Assembly (NCBI RefSeq): GCF_902167705.1
Contig: NZ_CABHMZ010000017.1
Coordinates: 53,864 to 117,863 of the forward strand
Origin: Streptococcus constellatus
GTDB lineage: Bacteria; Bacillota; Bacilli; Lactobacillales; Streptococcaceae
Reading direction: 5' to 3'
Length of the DNA: 64,000 nucleotides
The position numbers and the translations under genes were made by a program. Shown one piece after another: positions 8,786-18,284 of the stretch. The notes beneath the pieces were generated by a model. The model was given only the letters and a program-made list of their open reading frames with translations, did not search any database and was not told the DNA's origin. Within the stretch, counting starts at the first letter, position 1. Each line of letters begins with the position of its first letter.

Positions 8786-9955
8786 ATGAAAAAACAACAT
8801 TCTATCTTTTTATTACCAGGAATTATCATGGTGGGTGTCGCTTTGCGGACGCCTTTTACAACGCTTCCAACTGTCTTGACGGACATTGCTAGTGGGCTTC
8901 ATGTTTCAGTGAGCTCACTTGGGCTTTTGACCAGTTTGCCCTTGATTATGTTTGCTCTCTGCTCTTCATTTTCGGCGCGTTTAGCGAGCAAAATCGGGCT
9001 AGAAAGACTGTTCGCTCTCGTCCTCGCCCTTCTTACCATTGGCTCTCTGATTCGGATTTTTAATCTACCATTTCTTTATATAGGAACCATTCTCATTGGA
9101 GCTTCCATTGCGGTGCTTAATGTATTACTGCCAAGCGTCATTCAAGCCAACCAACCGCATCGGATTGGGCTTTTAACAACAATGTATATTACCTCCATGG
9201 GACTGTCAACGGCTGTTGCTTCTTCTATTGCTGTGCCCATAACAGAAGCTAGCTCGTGGAAAGGGTTGATCCTTTGGCTGACAGTCATCTGTCTTCTAGC
9301 ATTTTTAATTTGGCTGCCAAATACTTCCTACAACCACTACTTGGTCAACAAAGATAAATCAAGCCAGGGCAGCGCCATTTGGAAAAATAAAAAAGTCTGG
9401 GCTATTATCATTTTCGGTGGTCTGCAATCATTATTATTTTATACCAGCCTAACCTGGCTGCCAACAATGGCCATACAAACTGGTATTTCAAATGCTTCTG
9501 CTGGATTTTTAGCTTCTATTTTTAATCTGATTAGTCTGCCGTTTTCAATGACCATTCCTAGCTTGACAACTCGGCTCTCTCCTCGTCATCGCCTCATCAT
9601 GCTTGGTCTAATATCTGCGTCAGGGCTTATCGGTATTAGCATGTTGCTGATACAGACAAATAATTTTATGTACTGGCTCATTATCAACATTTTAATTGGT
9701 ACAGCCGTAAGTGCGCTCTTCCCTTACCTAATGGTTACTTTTTCAATGAAAACCAGTAGCCCTGAGCAAACTGCCCAGCTATCTGGTTTGGCACAAACAG
9801 GTGGGTATCTACTGGCTGCTTTTGGTCCAGCTCTCTTTGGTTACAGTGCTGATTTTTTCTGCTCTTGGATACCAGCTATTGTCATTTTGCTCGTTCTTAC
9901 AGTCATCATGATTATTGCACTCTTTTATGTAGAAAAATCTGATAAAATTTTATAA
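8786..9955 (+). CDS. MFS transporter, CynX/NimT family
   Basis: 389 residues, about 12 membrane helices, no signal peptide. The N-terminus (LLPGIIMVGVALRTPFTTLPTVL) is typical of the cyanate/nitroimidazole (CynX/NimT) branch of the major facilitator superfamily, whose substrates are mostly unknown. An extended -10 (TGATATAAT, 8751-8759) and a TAGGAG site precede it. It sits 63 bases after the TetR gene on the same strand; the promoter between them suggests separate initiation, though read-through is possible. Confidence 0.85.
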   Translation: MKKQHSIFLLPGIIMVGVALRTPFTTLPTVLTDIASGLHVSVSSLGLLTSLPLIMFALCSSFSARLASKIGLERLFALVLALLTIGSLIRIFNLPFLYIGTILIGASIAVLNVLLPSVIQANQPHRIGLLTTMYITSMGLSTAVASSIAVPITEASSWKGLILWLTVICLLAFLIWLPNTSYNHYLVNKDKSSQGSAIWKNKKVWAIIIFGGLQSLLFYTSLTWLPTMAIQTGISNASAGFLASIFNLISLPFSMTIPSLTTRLSPRHRLIMLGLISASGLIGISMLLIQTNNFMYWLIINILIGTAVSALFPYLMVTFSMKTSSPEQTAQLSGLAQTGGYLLAAFGPALFGYSADFFCSWIPAIVILLVLTVIMIIALFYVEKSDKIL

Positions 9956-9961
9956 AAAAAT

Positions 9962-10016
9962 GAGAATGAAATTCGAAACAAGATTTCCATGAAATCATGC
10001 GTTCGTTTTCACTCTC
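9962..10016. terminator. Convergent terminator after MFS gene
   Basis: Long imperfect stem GAGAATGAAA / TTTCACTCTC (9 of 10 pairs) bordered by A-run left and T-run right, between the + strand transporter and the - strand peptidase. Confidence 0.6.
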
Positions 10017-10024
10017 TTTTTTCT

Positions 10025-11269
10025 TTAACAAAGCTTGAGACATTCTTCCAAATCAATATCCCGCTCTAACTGCTCCGGTGTCCAAGGGATGAAAACATCT
10101 GGTATCACTCCTTTGTCCTTCATTCCTTGTCCTTTATCAATGGCAAGACTCCGTGAAGTCGGAAATACAAATTCATAATCGCCAAAGTCCACTGTGCAGC
10201 AATTAGAATAATCTAAAATCCCCAGAGTTGGTCTACCTATCACGGTAACTTTGTCAAATGCTTTCATCATTAAAACGAAATTATCCCCTGATGAACCACA
10301 ATAAACATCCGACAAAATAAATAACTTTTCTGGTTTTGCTTGTCCCATCACATCTGGTAAAATCGCTTCATCTGATTCATCATAAAGTAAATAGCCCTTG
10401 TCTTTATTGACAGTTAATTCAGTCATAAACTGCTCCAGCATCTTTCGAGTTTCAGGCGAAATATCCTTTTGCTTTAGCATTGCTCGAAAATCGTGTAAAC
10501 GCAGTTCTACATTACGCTTGGTATATAGAAATTCCATACCATCATCAGAAAAAATCACATCCTTAAAACCTTTACCATCAGAAAGCGCATATCGCAATAA
10601 AGGAAAATACAGCGAATCCGAACCACCATGATTAACACGCACATCAACAATAACATTCTTTGTTGTACTAATAGCCGAGCTGATATCTTGGTATAAGTTT
10701 GCAATGGTGGTTTCATCAAAGAAATTTTCCATTTTCAAATACAAAGTTTCTTCTGATAATTGCTTATATTCAAAAGCAGGAGTGTGTGTAGTCAATTTTG
10801 TTTCATGTACTGAAATTGTCTGCTCCTGCCCATTTCTCAGCAAGGTCACCGTATCAGATTTAGCCACAAAGTAGGCCCACTCCATGTATTGGCGCTCTTC
10901 TGTTTCACTGACAAAATAATCACGATGCACTTGATAAAATTCTGGAATTGTTTGATTGTTTATCAAAAATATCTGGTCTGCAACACGTAAGTCCGTATCA
11001 GGATTTGCATTCAGCACGTATAGTCGATCCTCAAATTTTCTCAGCCGAACCCCAACTTCCTGCCGATGTTTGGGACGAAAACTAACATGGCTAATGATCC
11101 CAAAGCTTGCCAGATAACACCGCATTTGATAAAGAAAATCCTCATCCATCATCTCGTTTGTGATTTGTCTGCGATAAATATCTGGGTCTGCTCCTTTTAA
11201 ATCCTTTTTTGTTGACGAATCTTCCCTCATCATCGCCACAACCTGCTCAAAAATTTCAATTTTCGTCAT
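10025..11269 (-). CDS. S41-family peptidase-like protein
   Basis: 414 residues from the start I prefer (11269, MTKIEIFEQV), which has GGAGGAGG about 10 bases upstream; an ATG at 11299 would add ten residues. Order: a mixed N-terminal region, a degenerate PDZ-like segment (residues ~85-150), and the S41 (C-terminal processing protease/tricorn) core with VDVRVNHGGSD and CGSSGDNFVLMMK, the latter matching the catalytic Ser-Gly neighbourhood with a downstream Lys. There is no signal peptide or membrane helix, so it appears cytoplasmic, unlike classic CtpA. Overlaps the end of the DNA glycosylase gene by 14 bases, so translationally coupled. Substrate unknown. Confidence 0.75.
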   Translation of the reverse strand: MTKIEIFEQVVAMMREDSSTKKDLKGADPDIYRRQITNEMMDEDFLYQMRCYLASFGIISHVSFRPKHRQEVGVRLRKFEDRLYVLNANPDTDLRVADQIFLINNQTIPEFYQVHRDYFVSETEERQYMEWAYFVAKSDTVTLLRNGQEQTISVHETKLTTHTPAFEYKQLSEETLYLKMENFFDETTIANLYQDISSAISTTKNVIVDVRVNHGGSDSLYFPLLRYALSDGKGFKDVIFSDDGMEFLYTKRNVELRLHDFRAMLKQKDISPETRKMLEQFMTELTVNKDKGYLLYDESDEAILPDVMGQAKPEKLFILSDVYCGSSGDNFVLMMKAFDKVTVIGRPTLGILDYSNCCTVDFGDYEFVFPTSRSLAIDKGQGMKDKGVIPDVFIPWTPEQLERDIDLEECLKLC

Positions 11270-11855
11270 CAAATGTTTTCCTCCTCCATGTTTCTTCATC
11301 TTTTAGCAGCCCTGTTTTTGCAATTTTAGACACATGACGATTACCAGCCACATAAAAACAAAGGGCTTCTGTCCGCCAATGATCTGTACAGGTGACACCA
11401 ATTCGCGGACGCGAGTTGATTTGCAAAGGAAGCACATCGTCTGCCAACTGCAAGCGTGATTCTTGTAAATTCTGTCCATCAAAGGCTTTACTAATCCCTG
11501 CAAATTTGGTTAATTTGCCTGGACCATTAGCCAGTAACGTTCCGTCTGGTAATTCCAAAGCCCGAATCAAAACAGCTTCCGCTACATTTTCAGTCCTCGT
11601 CACTAGATTCAGCATCTGATGTCCGTAAATCTGATAGACATACCAATGCCCCGCGGATAAGTACATAGATTCGTTTTTAGGCGAACGTCTCCCACGCGCA
11701 CTATGGCAAGCACTATCTTTAGCTCCCAGATAAGCTTCCGTTTCAACAATTCTTCCTATGGGCTGCCCATCCAAACAAAGCTGCATTCCAAGCAAGGCTT
11801 TTGCTGTTGCAATAGTATCTACCTGCATTAATTTTTGAAATTCTTTTGATAACAT
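11256..11855 (-). CDS. 3-methyladenine DNA glycosylase (AAG/Mpg family)
   Basis: 199 residues, full length for the monofunctional AAG family that excises alkylated purines in base-excision repair. Recognisable segments: GRIVETEAYLG (Glu acting as general base), DSACHSARGRRSP, Y-x-Y-G-MLN and ANGPGKLTKFAGI. No Shine-Dalgarno precedes the ATG; instead an extended -10 (TGTTATAAT) ends only about 17 bases before it, so the mRNA leader should be very short. Transcribed together with the overlapping S41-like peptidase gene. Confidence 0.93.
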   Translation of the reverse strand: MLSKEFQKLMQVDTIATAKALLGMQLCLDGQPIGRIVETEAYLGAKDSACHSARGRRSPKNESMYLSAGHWYVYQIYGHQMLNLVTRTENVAEAVLIRALELPDGTLLANGPGKLTKFAGISKAFDGQNLQESRLQLADDVLPLQINSRPRIGVTCTDHWRTEALCFYVAGNRHVSKIAKTGLLKDEETWRRKTFDDEN

Positions 11856-11882
11856 AATCTTATTATAACATGAATTTCACAC

Positions 11883-12112
11883 AAAAAGAGGCTGGAAAAA
11901 AGTGTCCCAGCTTCTATCAGAGTTCGTAATAAACGAATAACGCAGCTTCAATAATCTAGTGAATTGTTAAAACTTGGAAATCAGACTTGCGAAGCAAGCC
12001 ACCGTTATTGGGCTCTTCATTCGCTTTTCAAGCTCGGAAGAGCACCTTTGACGAAAACTGCGTTTTCTTCATCTGCAACCTTAAACAGCTTGATAGCTGT
12101 CTCACTCTCTTT
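11883..12112 (-). repeat. Dispersed intergenic repeat, copy B (inverted relative to 43134-43428)
   Basis: The reverse complement is almost identical over about 200 bases to 43190-43428, including AGCTGTTTAAGGTTGCAGAT, CTTCCGAGCTTGAAAAGCGA, ACTTGCGAAGCAAGCC (as read on +), and the terminal GCTGGGACACTTTTTT. It carries internal dyads (TTGCGAAGCAA; AGCTATCAAGCT) and no credible ORF. Ends GAGGCTGG.../...GAGTGAGAC can act as transcription terminators for the flanking genes. Fills most of the gap between mpg and the Cof gene. Confidence 0.85.
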
Positions 12113-12127
12113 TCTTTAGGAGATATT

Positions 12128-12228
12128 ATGAAAAAAGTTTTTTAGGATTGTTTATAATATACCTAGCTTCACTTAAACTGAGCTTAAGAAGAACACTAAA
12201 ACGCTTTAAAAAATTATTTTTATGGTAA
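12128..12228 (+). pseudogene. Frameshifted small membrane-peptide ORF
   Basis: TTTAGGAG then ATG at 12128 reads MKKVF and stops at TAG (12143). Shifting one base back within the run of six T restores an ORF to 12228: it continues LGLFIIYLASLKLSLRR and ends KKLFLW, a hydrophobic helix followed by a basic tail, typical of small streptococcal membrane peptides. Either a one-base deletion in a homopolymer (real or sequencing error) or chance. No family recognised. Confidence 0.35.
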
Positions 12229-12272
12229 AATAAAATCAACGAAGAAATATATGTTTATCGTGGAGAAAGGTC

Positions 12273-13097
12273 ATGGGCAAACACTCTATTCGTCTTATCA
12301 TAAGCGACATTGACGGAACTATTTTAAACGACCAACATCAAGTTGATCAAGAATTACAAGCACAAATCCCTCATTTACATGAAAAGGGGATTCCTCTTGT
12401 TCTAGCTTCTGCTCGCTCACCACTTGGCATGGAACCAATCATGCAAGAGTTCGGGCTTCTCAACACTCCTTTAGCTTGCTACAATGGCGCTCTTGTAATT
12501 AAAGGAAGTTCCCCAAACTACGATATTTTGATTGAGCATTCTCTGGACAAAAAAGAAATTCAGCAACTACTAGAGCTGGTCTCACAGCACTTCCCAACAA
12601 TATCTATTAACCTTTATTCTGGAAAGGATTGGTTTACTGAGCATTTTGACAAATGGGTTCAGAAGGAAGCAGCTATTACAGGTGAAATACCGACCATTCA
12701 AGATCTGGCATTTGTCCTACAAAAGCAGGTTTCTGTTCACAAGCTTCTTTTGATTGGTGAACCCGCTGACATTCAGAAACTTCAAGACTATCTGCAAAAC
12801 ATAGCCTTCCCTCAAACAGCCTTTTACCTTTCAAAAGAGAATTACTTGGAAGTTACAGCTAAGAACGTTTCTAAGGAAAATGCACTCCTTGAAATCGCTC
12901 ATTTTTATCACGTTCCGCTCCAGCAAATCATGGCAATTGGTGATAACTTCAATGATCTTCCCATGCTAAAATTAGCCGGCTTGGGAGTAGCTATGGGAAA
13001 CGCACCTAAAGCAGTCAAAGAGCAGGCTGCCGTAGTCACTCAGACAAACAACGAGGGAGGTGTCGCTCAAGCAATAAGGCAGTATATTCTTGACTAG
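12273..13097 (+). CDS. Cof-type HAD-IIB sugar-phosphate phosphatase
   Basis: 274 residues. HAD motif I is SDIDGTILND (nucleophile Asp and acid/base Asp both present), motif II is in LVLASARS, motif III the Lys near residue 200, and motif IV GDNFNDLPMLK. The alpha/beta C2B cap lies between motifs II and III, as in the Cof/YbiV group, which dephosphorylates small metabolites such as sugar phosphates or FMN in the cytoplasm. Specific substrate unknown. GGAGAAAGG site 5-6 bases before the ATG. Stands alone between a repeat and a bidirectional terminator. Confidence 0.9.
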   Translation: MGKHSIRLIISDIDGTILNDQHQVDQELQAQIPHLHEKGIPLVLASARSPLGMEPIMQEFGLLNTPLACYNGALVIKGSSPNYDILIEHSLDKKEIQQLLELVSQHFPTISINLYSGKDWFTEHFDKWVQKEAAITGEIPTIQDLAFVLQKQVSVHKLLLIGEPADIQKLQDYLQNIAFPQTAFYLSKENYLEVTAKNVSKENALLEIAHFYHVPLQQIMAIGDNFNDLPMLKLAGLGVAMGNAPKAVKEQAAVVTQTNNEGGVAQAIRQYILD

Positions 13098-13144
13098 CAA
13101 CCTCTGAATCACAACATATCAGAGAGCCACATGACTCTATAGAA

Positions 13145-13197
13145 AAAACACGGACAATCAAGCTAGTTATCAACTAGTTTATCTTTGTTCGTGTTTT
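13145..13197. terminator. Bidirectional terminator between Cof gene and dltD
   Basis: Outer stem AAAACACGGACAA / TTGTTCGTGTTTT (one wobble) with an inner stem CTAGTT / AACTAG; A- and T-runs at either side serve both converging operons. Confidence 0.8.
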
Positions 13198-13218
13198 GTT
13201 ATTCATATCTAAATTTTA

Positions 13219-14487
13219 TTATTTAAAATCTTCCACATTACCATCATAATTCGCCCATTCTTTACTGAAGAATCGGTCGTTTATCTGATAAGCAGGAGCC
13301 GGTTTTGGATTTGAAATAAAAGGATTCACAACCTTATCAAATGCCAGCCAACCAAGCCATCCCATGTGAATTGTATCCTGCATAAAGTACGGCTTCCCAC
13401 CATCATTTGAAAAATCCGCGATATTGGTAAAACCTTGACTTTCCAATTGATAACGAATTTTTTTAACAGCTTGTTGGTATTTTTCTTGGCTCAAGCCTGT
13501 ATAAGCCATCCACTTCGCATTTACAGGAGGGATAACAAAAATTGGATTGGTTTTGGATCTTGCAAACTGGTTCAAAACCAGTTGTAAGTCATTATACTCA
13601 GGAGATTTCGTATAGGAAAACTTTGCCTGCTTTCCTTTAAGTTTTTTTATACGCTTCCGCAAGCGCTGTTTATAAAACTTATTGTCAATTCCTAAGTTAT
13701 TGTTAGTGGTATTTCTCTGAGCATCTTTTGTCGCAAATTCTTCCAAATCTTGATAAGAAAATTTATCTGGCAGTCGTTTGACCTGAGGCTGTACCAATTT
13801 TTCATAATTCTCATTGCGTTCAGCAAAAAGAGAGCTGAAAAGGGCGTCCTCACGTTTATTTAAACGGCTGATAAGACGAATGTACTGTTTGTCGAAATTT
13901 GAGAGTTTCTGATTAGCTGCGACTTTTTTTACATTGTCTTTCATAGCCACTGTCGGATACAGTTGCAAGAGGCGCTTCGCCGCATACTGAGCGGCAATAT
14001 CTCCCTCTTGCTGACGCAAGAAACTAGTTAATTGATCGCTATTGAAATATTGCTGAAAAGCGGCAGGACTATAGCCTTTTTTAGTAAACCATTGAGGAGA
14101 TACCACATAGACAGCTGGTTTGTTTTTTAACTGCGGAAGCATTTGTTGCATGCCAAAATATTGTGTGAGAGATGCTGCGGCACGTTGTCCTAAAAAATAT
14201 GGGCGGTAATTTCGCTTGTATTTTTCAGACAAAACCGCAGGGTGCATACTATCAAAACGCAACCATTCACTAGAACCAAAATAAGGTACAAAACGGTGCT
14301 TTTTATCTGTTAAAGCACGTACTTTTTGTGTTCTTCCTTTGAAACTTCCTGCTGTCAGTGTAACGGCTGAACGTTTTTCTGACTTATAATCATGCTGTTG
14401 CTTCGTTGGATAGAAAAATAGTAAGGCTACGACCATCAAAAAGGCGCAGATAACTGGGCCTAAAATGAGCCACAAACGTTTAAGCAT
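13219..14487 (-). CDS. dltD: Teichoic acid D-alanylation protein DltD
   Basis: 422 residues: a cytoplasmic stub, one N-terminal membrane anchor (residues ~5-27), then an extracytoplasmic SGNH-hydrolase-like domain. GSSEWLRFD near residue 70 carries the conserved catalytic serine and the C-terminal [10 protein letters not shown] holds the Asp/His pair. DltD acts outside the membrane in the final transfer of D-alanine to lipoteichoic acid, interacting with DltB and DltC. Its start overlaps the end of dltC by 8 bases; last gene of the dlt operon, followed by a terminator. Confidence 0.96.
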   Translation of the reverse strand: MLKRLWLILGPVICAFLMVVALLFFYPTKQQHDYKSEKRSAVTLTAGSFKGRTQKVRALTDKKHRFVPYFGSSEWLRFDSMHPAVLSEKYKRNYRPYFLGQRAAASLTQYFGMQQMLPQLKNKPAVYVVSPQWFTKKGYSPAAFQQYFNSDQLTSFLRQQEGDIAAQYAAKRLLQLYPTVAMKDNVKKVAANQKLSNFDKQYIRLISRLNKREDALFSSLFAERNENYEKLVQPQVKRLPDKFSYQDLEEFATKDAQRNTTNNNLGIDNKFYKQRLRKRIKKLKGKQAKFSYTKSPEYNDLQLVLNQFARSKTNPIFVIPPVNAKWMAYTGLSQEKYQQAVKKIRYQLESQGFTNIADFSNDGGKPYFMQDTIHMGWLGWLAFDKVVNPFISNPKPAPAYQINDRFFSKEWANYDGNVEDFK

Positions 14488-14719
14488 TGCGAAGCTCCGT
14501 TACACCTTCAATAATTTTATTAGCCGTATTCCAATCGTCACGGCCAAATTCTGATACTGGAACATGAATGTCAAAGTGGTTTTCCAACTCAACAATCAAT
14601 TCAACCGTTCCCATACTGTCCAGAACACCTGCATCAAACAAATCTTCATCCATCATGTCTGATACATCTTCCATAAACAAATCATCGATAATTTCCAATA
14701 CTTCTGCTTTTATATCCAT
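14480..14719 (-). CDS. dltC: D-alanyl carrier protein
   Basis: 79 residues from ATG at 14719, set by AAGGAG about 7 bases upstream (an ATG at 14755 would run into dltB). An acidic acyl-carrier-type four-helix protein: [15 protein letters not shown] at the start and [19 protein letters not shown], where the DSMG serine takes the 4'-phosphopantetheine arm. DltA loads D-alanine on it and DltB passes the residue across the membrane. Between dltB (13-base gap) and dltD (8-base overlap). Confidence 0.97.
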   Translation of the reverse strand: MDIKAEVLEIIDDLFMEDVSDMMDEDLFDAGVLDSMGTVELIVELENHFDIHVPVSEFGRDDWNTANKIIEGVTELRNA

Positions 14720-14732
14720 TAGAGAACTCCTT

Positions 14733-15977
14733 TTATTTTTTAAACCATAAATCATTCAAAAATCCTGAAAAGATTAAGAATGAAAACATTACAACATTAA
14801 AGGTGACAAATATTCCCACCGCTTGCGTCCATTTGTTGTCTGGCAAGGGAGGTAGATTCTTCTTTTTCCGCTCTTTATTGACAGTCTTCTTCTTTCGCAC
14901 CCAAGCATCATTGATAACAAGCCCTAAACCATGAAAAAGTCCATAAGCAATATAATACCAAGTCACACCGTGCCAAAAGCCCATTACCAACATGTTGATG
15001 ATGTAAGCTACGCTTGAAGTAGTATTCCGATTTTTAAAAACTTTATTTCGGATAAGTACTGTGACCAGCCGCATAAATACAAAGTCACGGAACCAGAATG
15101 ACAGACTCATGTGCCAACGATTCCAAAACTCTTTCAAATCGTGCGAAACAAAAGGTTTATTAAAGTTAATCGGACTTTTAATTCCCATTAGATTGGAAAT
15201 GGCGAGGGCAAACATTGAATAGCCCGCGAAGTCAAAAAACAAATCCAATCCAAAGAGATACATCACTCCTAAAGTTGGCAGATTGAAGACACCGCCTACT
15301 TGCAAGGCATAATGCTTGAGTGGCGGCAACAGCATAGAGCCAAAAATATGCGCCAAAATAAACTTATATAGGAAGCCTAGCATAATATAATGCACTGATT
15401 TCTCAAGCATATCCATCAATTCATCACGCTCAGGGATGTTTTCATAGTCTTGATTGAAACGCTTAAAACGATCAATCGGCCCACTTGAAAAAGTTGGCAT
15501 AAAGAGCATGAAACGTAGAAATTCCCATAAACTAAAGTCTTTTAGCACGCCATCCCTCAGCTCAATAATCATTCCTACTGAACGAAAAGTCAGATAAGAA
15601 ATTCCCAAAAAGCCTAAGAGTGATTGATGTCCATAAATCGCTGGTGTTACTTTTACAAGGAAAAGTGGCAAGATAGAGAGAGCAATGTGCAAGTAGAATA
15701 TCCACTTGCTGTCTCTTGCTTTTCGATAAATTTTGTAAGACCAAACCCAAATCATCTGCCAAACAACATAAAACAGTAGCGCATAAATTTGCGTTAACTT
15801 CGGTCCAGTCAGCATAAAAATGATAAAAGCAAAGCTGACCAAAGCTTCATAAATGGGAAATCTTTTTTTGAAAAACAAGCCAACAAAGATAGGCAAAACG
15901 GCTAAAATGATATAAACAAAATATTGCGGATCCCCGTACGGTTCCAAGTGAGGAAGCTGTCTTATGAAATCCATCAT
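14733..15977 (-). CDS. dltB: D-alanyl transfer membrane protein DltB (MBOAT)
   Basis: 414 residues with about 11 hydrophobic segments. MBOAT family member; the conserved region [21 protein letters not shown] and the catalytic histidine in [18 protein letters not shown] are present. It receives D-alanine from DltC on the inner face of the membrane and passes it outward for attachment to lipoteichoic acid. Start overlaps dltA by 4 bases (ATGA), indicating translational coupling. Confidence 0.97.
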   Translation of the reverse strand: MMDFIRQLPHLEPYGDPQYFVYIILAVLPIFVGLFFKKRFPIYEALVSFAFIIFMLTGPKLTQIYALLFYVVWQMIWVWSYKIYRKARDSKWIFYLHIALSILPLFLVKVTPAIYGHQSLLGFLGISYLTFRSVGMIIELRDGVLKDFSLWEFLRFMLFMPTFSSGPIDRFKRFNQDYENIPERDELMDMLEKSVHYIMLGFLYKFILAHIFGSMLLPPLKHYALQVGGVFNLPTLGVMYLFGLDLFFDFAGYSMFALAISNLMGIKSPINFNKPFVSHDLKEFWNRWHMSLSFWFRDFVFMRLVTVLIRNKVFKNRNTTSSVAYIINMLVMGFWHGVTWYYIAYGLFHGLGLVINDAWVRKKKTVNKERKKKNLPPLPDNKWTQAVGIFVTFNVVMFSFLIFSGFLNDLWFKK

Positions 15978-17524
15978 CGGTTGTTGACCTCACTAATCAA
16001 GCCTTTAATATCAATTTTACCATTTGGTGTCAATGGCAGGGAATCTCGATAAAGGAATTTTGAAGGCATCATATAAGACATCATAATATCTTGCAAATCT
16101 TCTTTGATAGCTTTGGTAATGTCAATCTCACGTTCAAATTGTTCCTTAACTCCGTCCTTCAAGATAACATAGGCTAACAGATTCTGAACCTTATGATCTT
16201 TATTGTAACGCGGCACAGCCACAGCTGAGTCCACATATTGAGACTTGTTCAAGTTTTGGGAAACATCTTCTAATTCAATCCGAAAACCGTTGAACTTGAT
16301 TTGGAAGTCCATGCGACCGCCATAAAGCAGCAAACCTTCATCCGTCATAGTACCAACATCGCCTGTATGATAGGCTGGTAACCCTTCAAACTCAAAAAAT
16401 GCTTCAGCTGTTTTCTCTGGATTGTTCATATAACCTTTTGATACAGCTGGTCCAGAGATAATGATTTCTCCTTGCTCACCGTTTGGCAATTTGTTTCCAT
16501 CTTCATCAATAACAAAAGTCGGAGAATCCGCTTTGGTATAGCCAATCGGCAAACGTTTCATATTTGCCAACATGTCATCCGTTATAGCAACGGCAGATAG
16601 AGCCACCGTTGCTTCTGTCGGACCGTAAGCATTGATAATACGTGCATTTGGAAAACGGTCACACAATTTTTGAGCTGTTTTAACCGTCAATTCTTCTCCG
16701 TCAAAGTAGAAATGTGTAATGCCTGGCATTTTTTCAGCATTAAAATCCTCAGACAGCATCGCCATATCTGCAAAAGACGGTGTGGATGTCCAAATGGCAA
16801 TCGGCAAATTCAAAATTGTCTCAAACAGCTGCTTGAAATCTTGCGTAATGGCAGACGGAACCGCAAAAAGTGTTCCTCCAAGCGCCAAAGTTGGCGCCCA
16901 ATACATAACCGATAAATCAAAAGAATACGGTGGTTGCGCCAGCATTTGCGGAAGAGCTGGAGTCGCAAATTCCTTATCTGTAATCATCCAGTTAGTAAAG
17001 CTAAGCAAATTATCGTGCGAGATTTGCACACCCTTTGGCTTTCCAGTCGTTCCTGAAGTGAAAATGATATAGTAATTATCATCGCCTTTAACAGAGTGTG
17101 TAATTTCATAAGGATGTTTGGCTGCAAAAGCTGCTTGAACTGTTGCTAAATCAAGGACTGGAGTTGCCACATCTTTCAGCGGAAACTCATTGATTGCAAT
17201 GATGAGACTAGGCTGTGCCACTTCCACAATCGCTGTCACGCGCTCCAGAGCTGAATGACTATCAATCGGAATATAAGCATGTCCTGACTTCGTCAAAGCT
17301 ACAAAGGTTGCCAGCATGTCATATTCTTGCCCACCAAACACCACCACTGGTGACTTTTCAGGAAGCGCAAGGCTATCAATCTTTGCAGCAAGTGAATCCG
17401 AGTCCACTTTCAAATCATGATAAGTATGAACTTCTCCGAGAACATTGTAAACTGGAAAATCTGGTTGAGACTGAGCAAAGCGCTCAATCGTTTCAATCAT
17501 GTCGTTAATTACTGAATTGATCAC
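15974..17524 (-). CDS. dltA: D-alanine--D-alanyl carrier protein ligase
   Basis: 516 residues, ANL-superfamily adenylating enzyme that activates D-alanine with ATP and loads it onto DltC. Core motif A3 [19 protein letters not shown]5 [11 protein letters not shown]7 YHTGD and C-terminal A10 [13 protein letters not shown] with the catalytic Lys. The start is a GTG at 17524 with AGGAG 7 bases upstream; the first ATG is eight codons further in and lacks a ribosome site. First large gene of the operon, 9 bases behind dltX. Confidence 0.96.
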   Translation of the reverse strand: MINSVINDMIETIERFAQSQPDFPVYNVLGEVHTYHDLKVDSDSLAAKIDSLALPEKSPVVVFGGQEYDMLATFVALTKSGHAYIPIDSHSALERVTAIVEVAQPSLIIAINEFPLKDVATPVLDLATVQAAFAAKHPYEITHSVKGDDNYYIIFTSGTTGKPKGVQISHDNLLSFTNWMITDKEFATPALPQMLAQPPYSFDLSVMYWAPTLALGGTLFAVPSAITQDFKQLFETILNLPIAIWTSTPSFADMAMLSEDFNAEKMPGITHFYFDGEELTVKTAQKLCDRFPNARIINAYGPTEATVALSAVAITDDMLANMKRLPIGYTKADSPTFVIDEDGNKLPNGEQGEIIISGPAVSKGYMNNPEKTAEAFFEFEGLPAYHTGDVGTMTDEGLLLYGGRMDFQIKFNGFRIELEDVSQNLNKSQYVDSAVAVPRYNKDHKVQNLLAYVILKDGVKEQFEREIDITKAIKEDLQDIMMSYMMPSKFLYRDSLPLTPNGKIDIKGLISEVNNR

Positions 17525-17533
17525 AATCTGCTC

Positions 17534-17674
17534 CTAAAATTCATTATAGATAAAACCACCTTGACCTTGGCCAAGATAATTAAAGAAATAAAGTAACGCT
17601 AAAAATATAACAAAATAAAGTAGCGTTTGTCCAAGAAATTTAAAAATTGTTTTATGTTTTTTCATCATATTCAT
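17534..17674 (-). CDS. dltX: DltX, small dlt operon membrane protein
   Basis: 46 codons, directly upstream of dltA. One membrane helix (about FLGQTLLYFVIFLALLYFF) followed by a conserved C-terminal tail ending GQGGFIYNEF, the signature of DltX. DltX is needed for D-alanylation of lipoteichoic acid and its C-terminal motif contacts DltB/DltD at the outer face. Three possible ATGs (17674, 17668, 17665) make the exact start uncertain; the ribosome site (GGAAG) is weak. Easily missed because of its size. Confidence 0.9.
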   Translation of the reverse strand: MNMMKKHKTIFKFLGQTLLYFVIFLALLYFFNYLGQGQGGFIYNEF

Positions 17675-17708
17675 CACTTTTGTCTTACTTCCAGATAAGA
17701 CTTAGTAT

Positions 17709-17738
17709 ATTTTACCATTTTCTAGCGCAATTTTTCAA
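17709..17738 (-). promoter_or_regulatory. Candidate dlt promoter
   Basis: On the minus strand TTGAAA, 18-base spacer, TAAAAT, with an alternative -10 TATACT overlapping at 17704-17709; about 35 bases upstream of dltX. Confidence 0.45.
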
Positions 17739-17852
17739 TACAAAACATTCTTTAATTGAGGAATTAAGGTTTATTTACAACAAACCTAGACGAATTACAG
17801 ATACACTGTTTCAAGAGACTAGAAAAGAAAATGGTTTCAATCTTAAATTTTT

Positions 17853-17879
17853 AAAATATATAAAAATTTTATATATTTT
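17853..17879. repeat. Perfect 27-bp AT-only palindrome
   Basis: Arms AAAATATATAAAA and TTTTATATATTTT around a single A, ending one base before the -35 of the padR promoter. May be an UP-element, an operator, or the terminator-like end of nothing else nearby. Confidence 0.6.
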
Positions 17880-17880
17880 C

Positions 17881-17909
17881 TTGACTTTGAAAAGAAAAAG
17901 AACTATACT
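17881..17909 (+). promoter_or_regulatory. Promoter of the padR operon
   Basis: TTGACT (17881), 17-base spacer, TATACT (17904-17909): near consensus. Confidence 0.8.
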
Positions 17910-17945
17910 ATGTATAGAAAAATTATATATAAAAATATTATACAT
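17910..17945. promoter_or_regulatory. Probable PadR operator
   Basis: Inverted repeat ATGTATA (17910-17916) and TATACAT (17939-17945), 22 bases apart, covering the expected transcription start and the ribosome site. PadR proteins typically bind ATAC/GTAT dyads such as ATGTAT-ATACAT, so autorepression is likely. Confidence 0.55.
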
Positions 17946-17957
17946 AGGAGGTGGCTC

Positions 17958-18284
17958 ATGTATTTTCCAACATCTTCTACCTTGATTGAATTTCTCATTC
18001 TAGCGATTTTGGAAAGCGAAGATTCCTATGGCTATGAGATTAGCCAAACGATTAAATTGATTGCCAATATCAAGGAATCAACCTTATATCCTATTTTGAA
18101 AAAGTTAGAAAAGAATCATTATTTAACGACTTATTCACAAGAATATCAAGGTCGAAAACGGAAGTATTACTCCCTTACTCCAGAGGGACGAAAGCAACTA
18201 AGCACTCTTAAAAAGGAGTGGGAGTTATATACAGCGACAGTCAACGGTATCATAGAAGGGAGCATTCGCCATGACAAAAACTGA
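17958..18284 (+). CDS. PadR family transcriptional regulator
   Basis: 108 residues from ATG at 17958, preceded by TAGGAGGTG; the longer frame from 17910 starts inside the operator. N-terminal winged helix: LIEFLILAILESEDSYGYEISQTI, then STLYPILKKLEKNHYLTTY and a beta wing with QGRKRKYYSLTPEGRKQL, all classic PadR. It acts as a dimeric repressor, often of its own operon. The next gene starts 14 bases before its stop, so they are translationally coupled. Confidence 0.93.
   Translation: MYFPTSSTLIEFLILAILESEDSYGYEISQTIKLIANIKESTLYPILKKLEKNHYLTTYSQEYQGRKRKYYSLTPEGRKQLSTLKKEWELYTATVNGIIEGSIRHDKN

Larger units (their letters stand above)
17675..17957. promoter_or_regulatory. Divergent dlt / padR control region
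   Basis: 283 bases. Minus strand: candidate dlt promoter at 17709-17738. Centre: dyads CTTTAATT / AATTAAGG (17750-17769) and AGGTTT / AAACCT (about 17767-17787), possible regulator sites for either operon. Plus strand: padR promoter and repeats, listed separately. Confidence 0.5.

Noticed and set aside
17647..17985. 112-codon plus-strand ORF
   Set aside because: Runs antisense to dltX and across the dlt/padR promoters; no ribosome site; low-complexity product.
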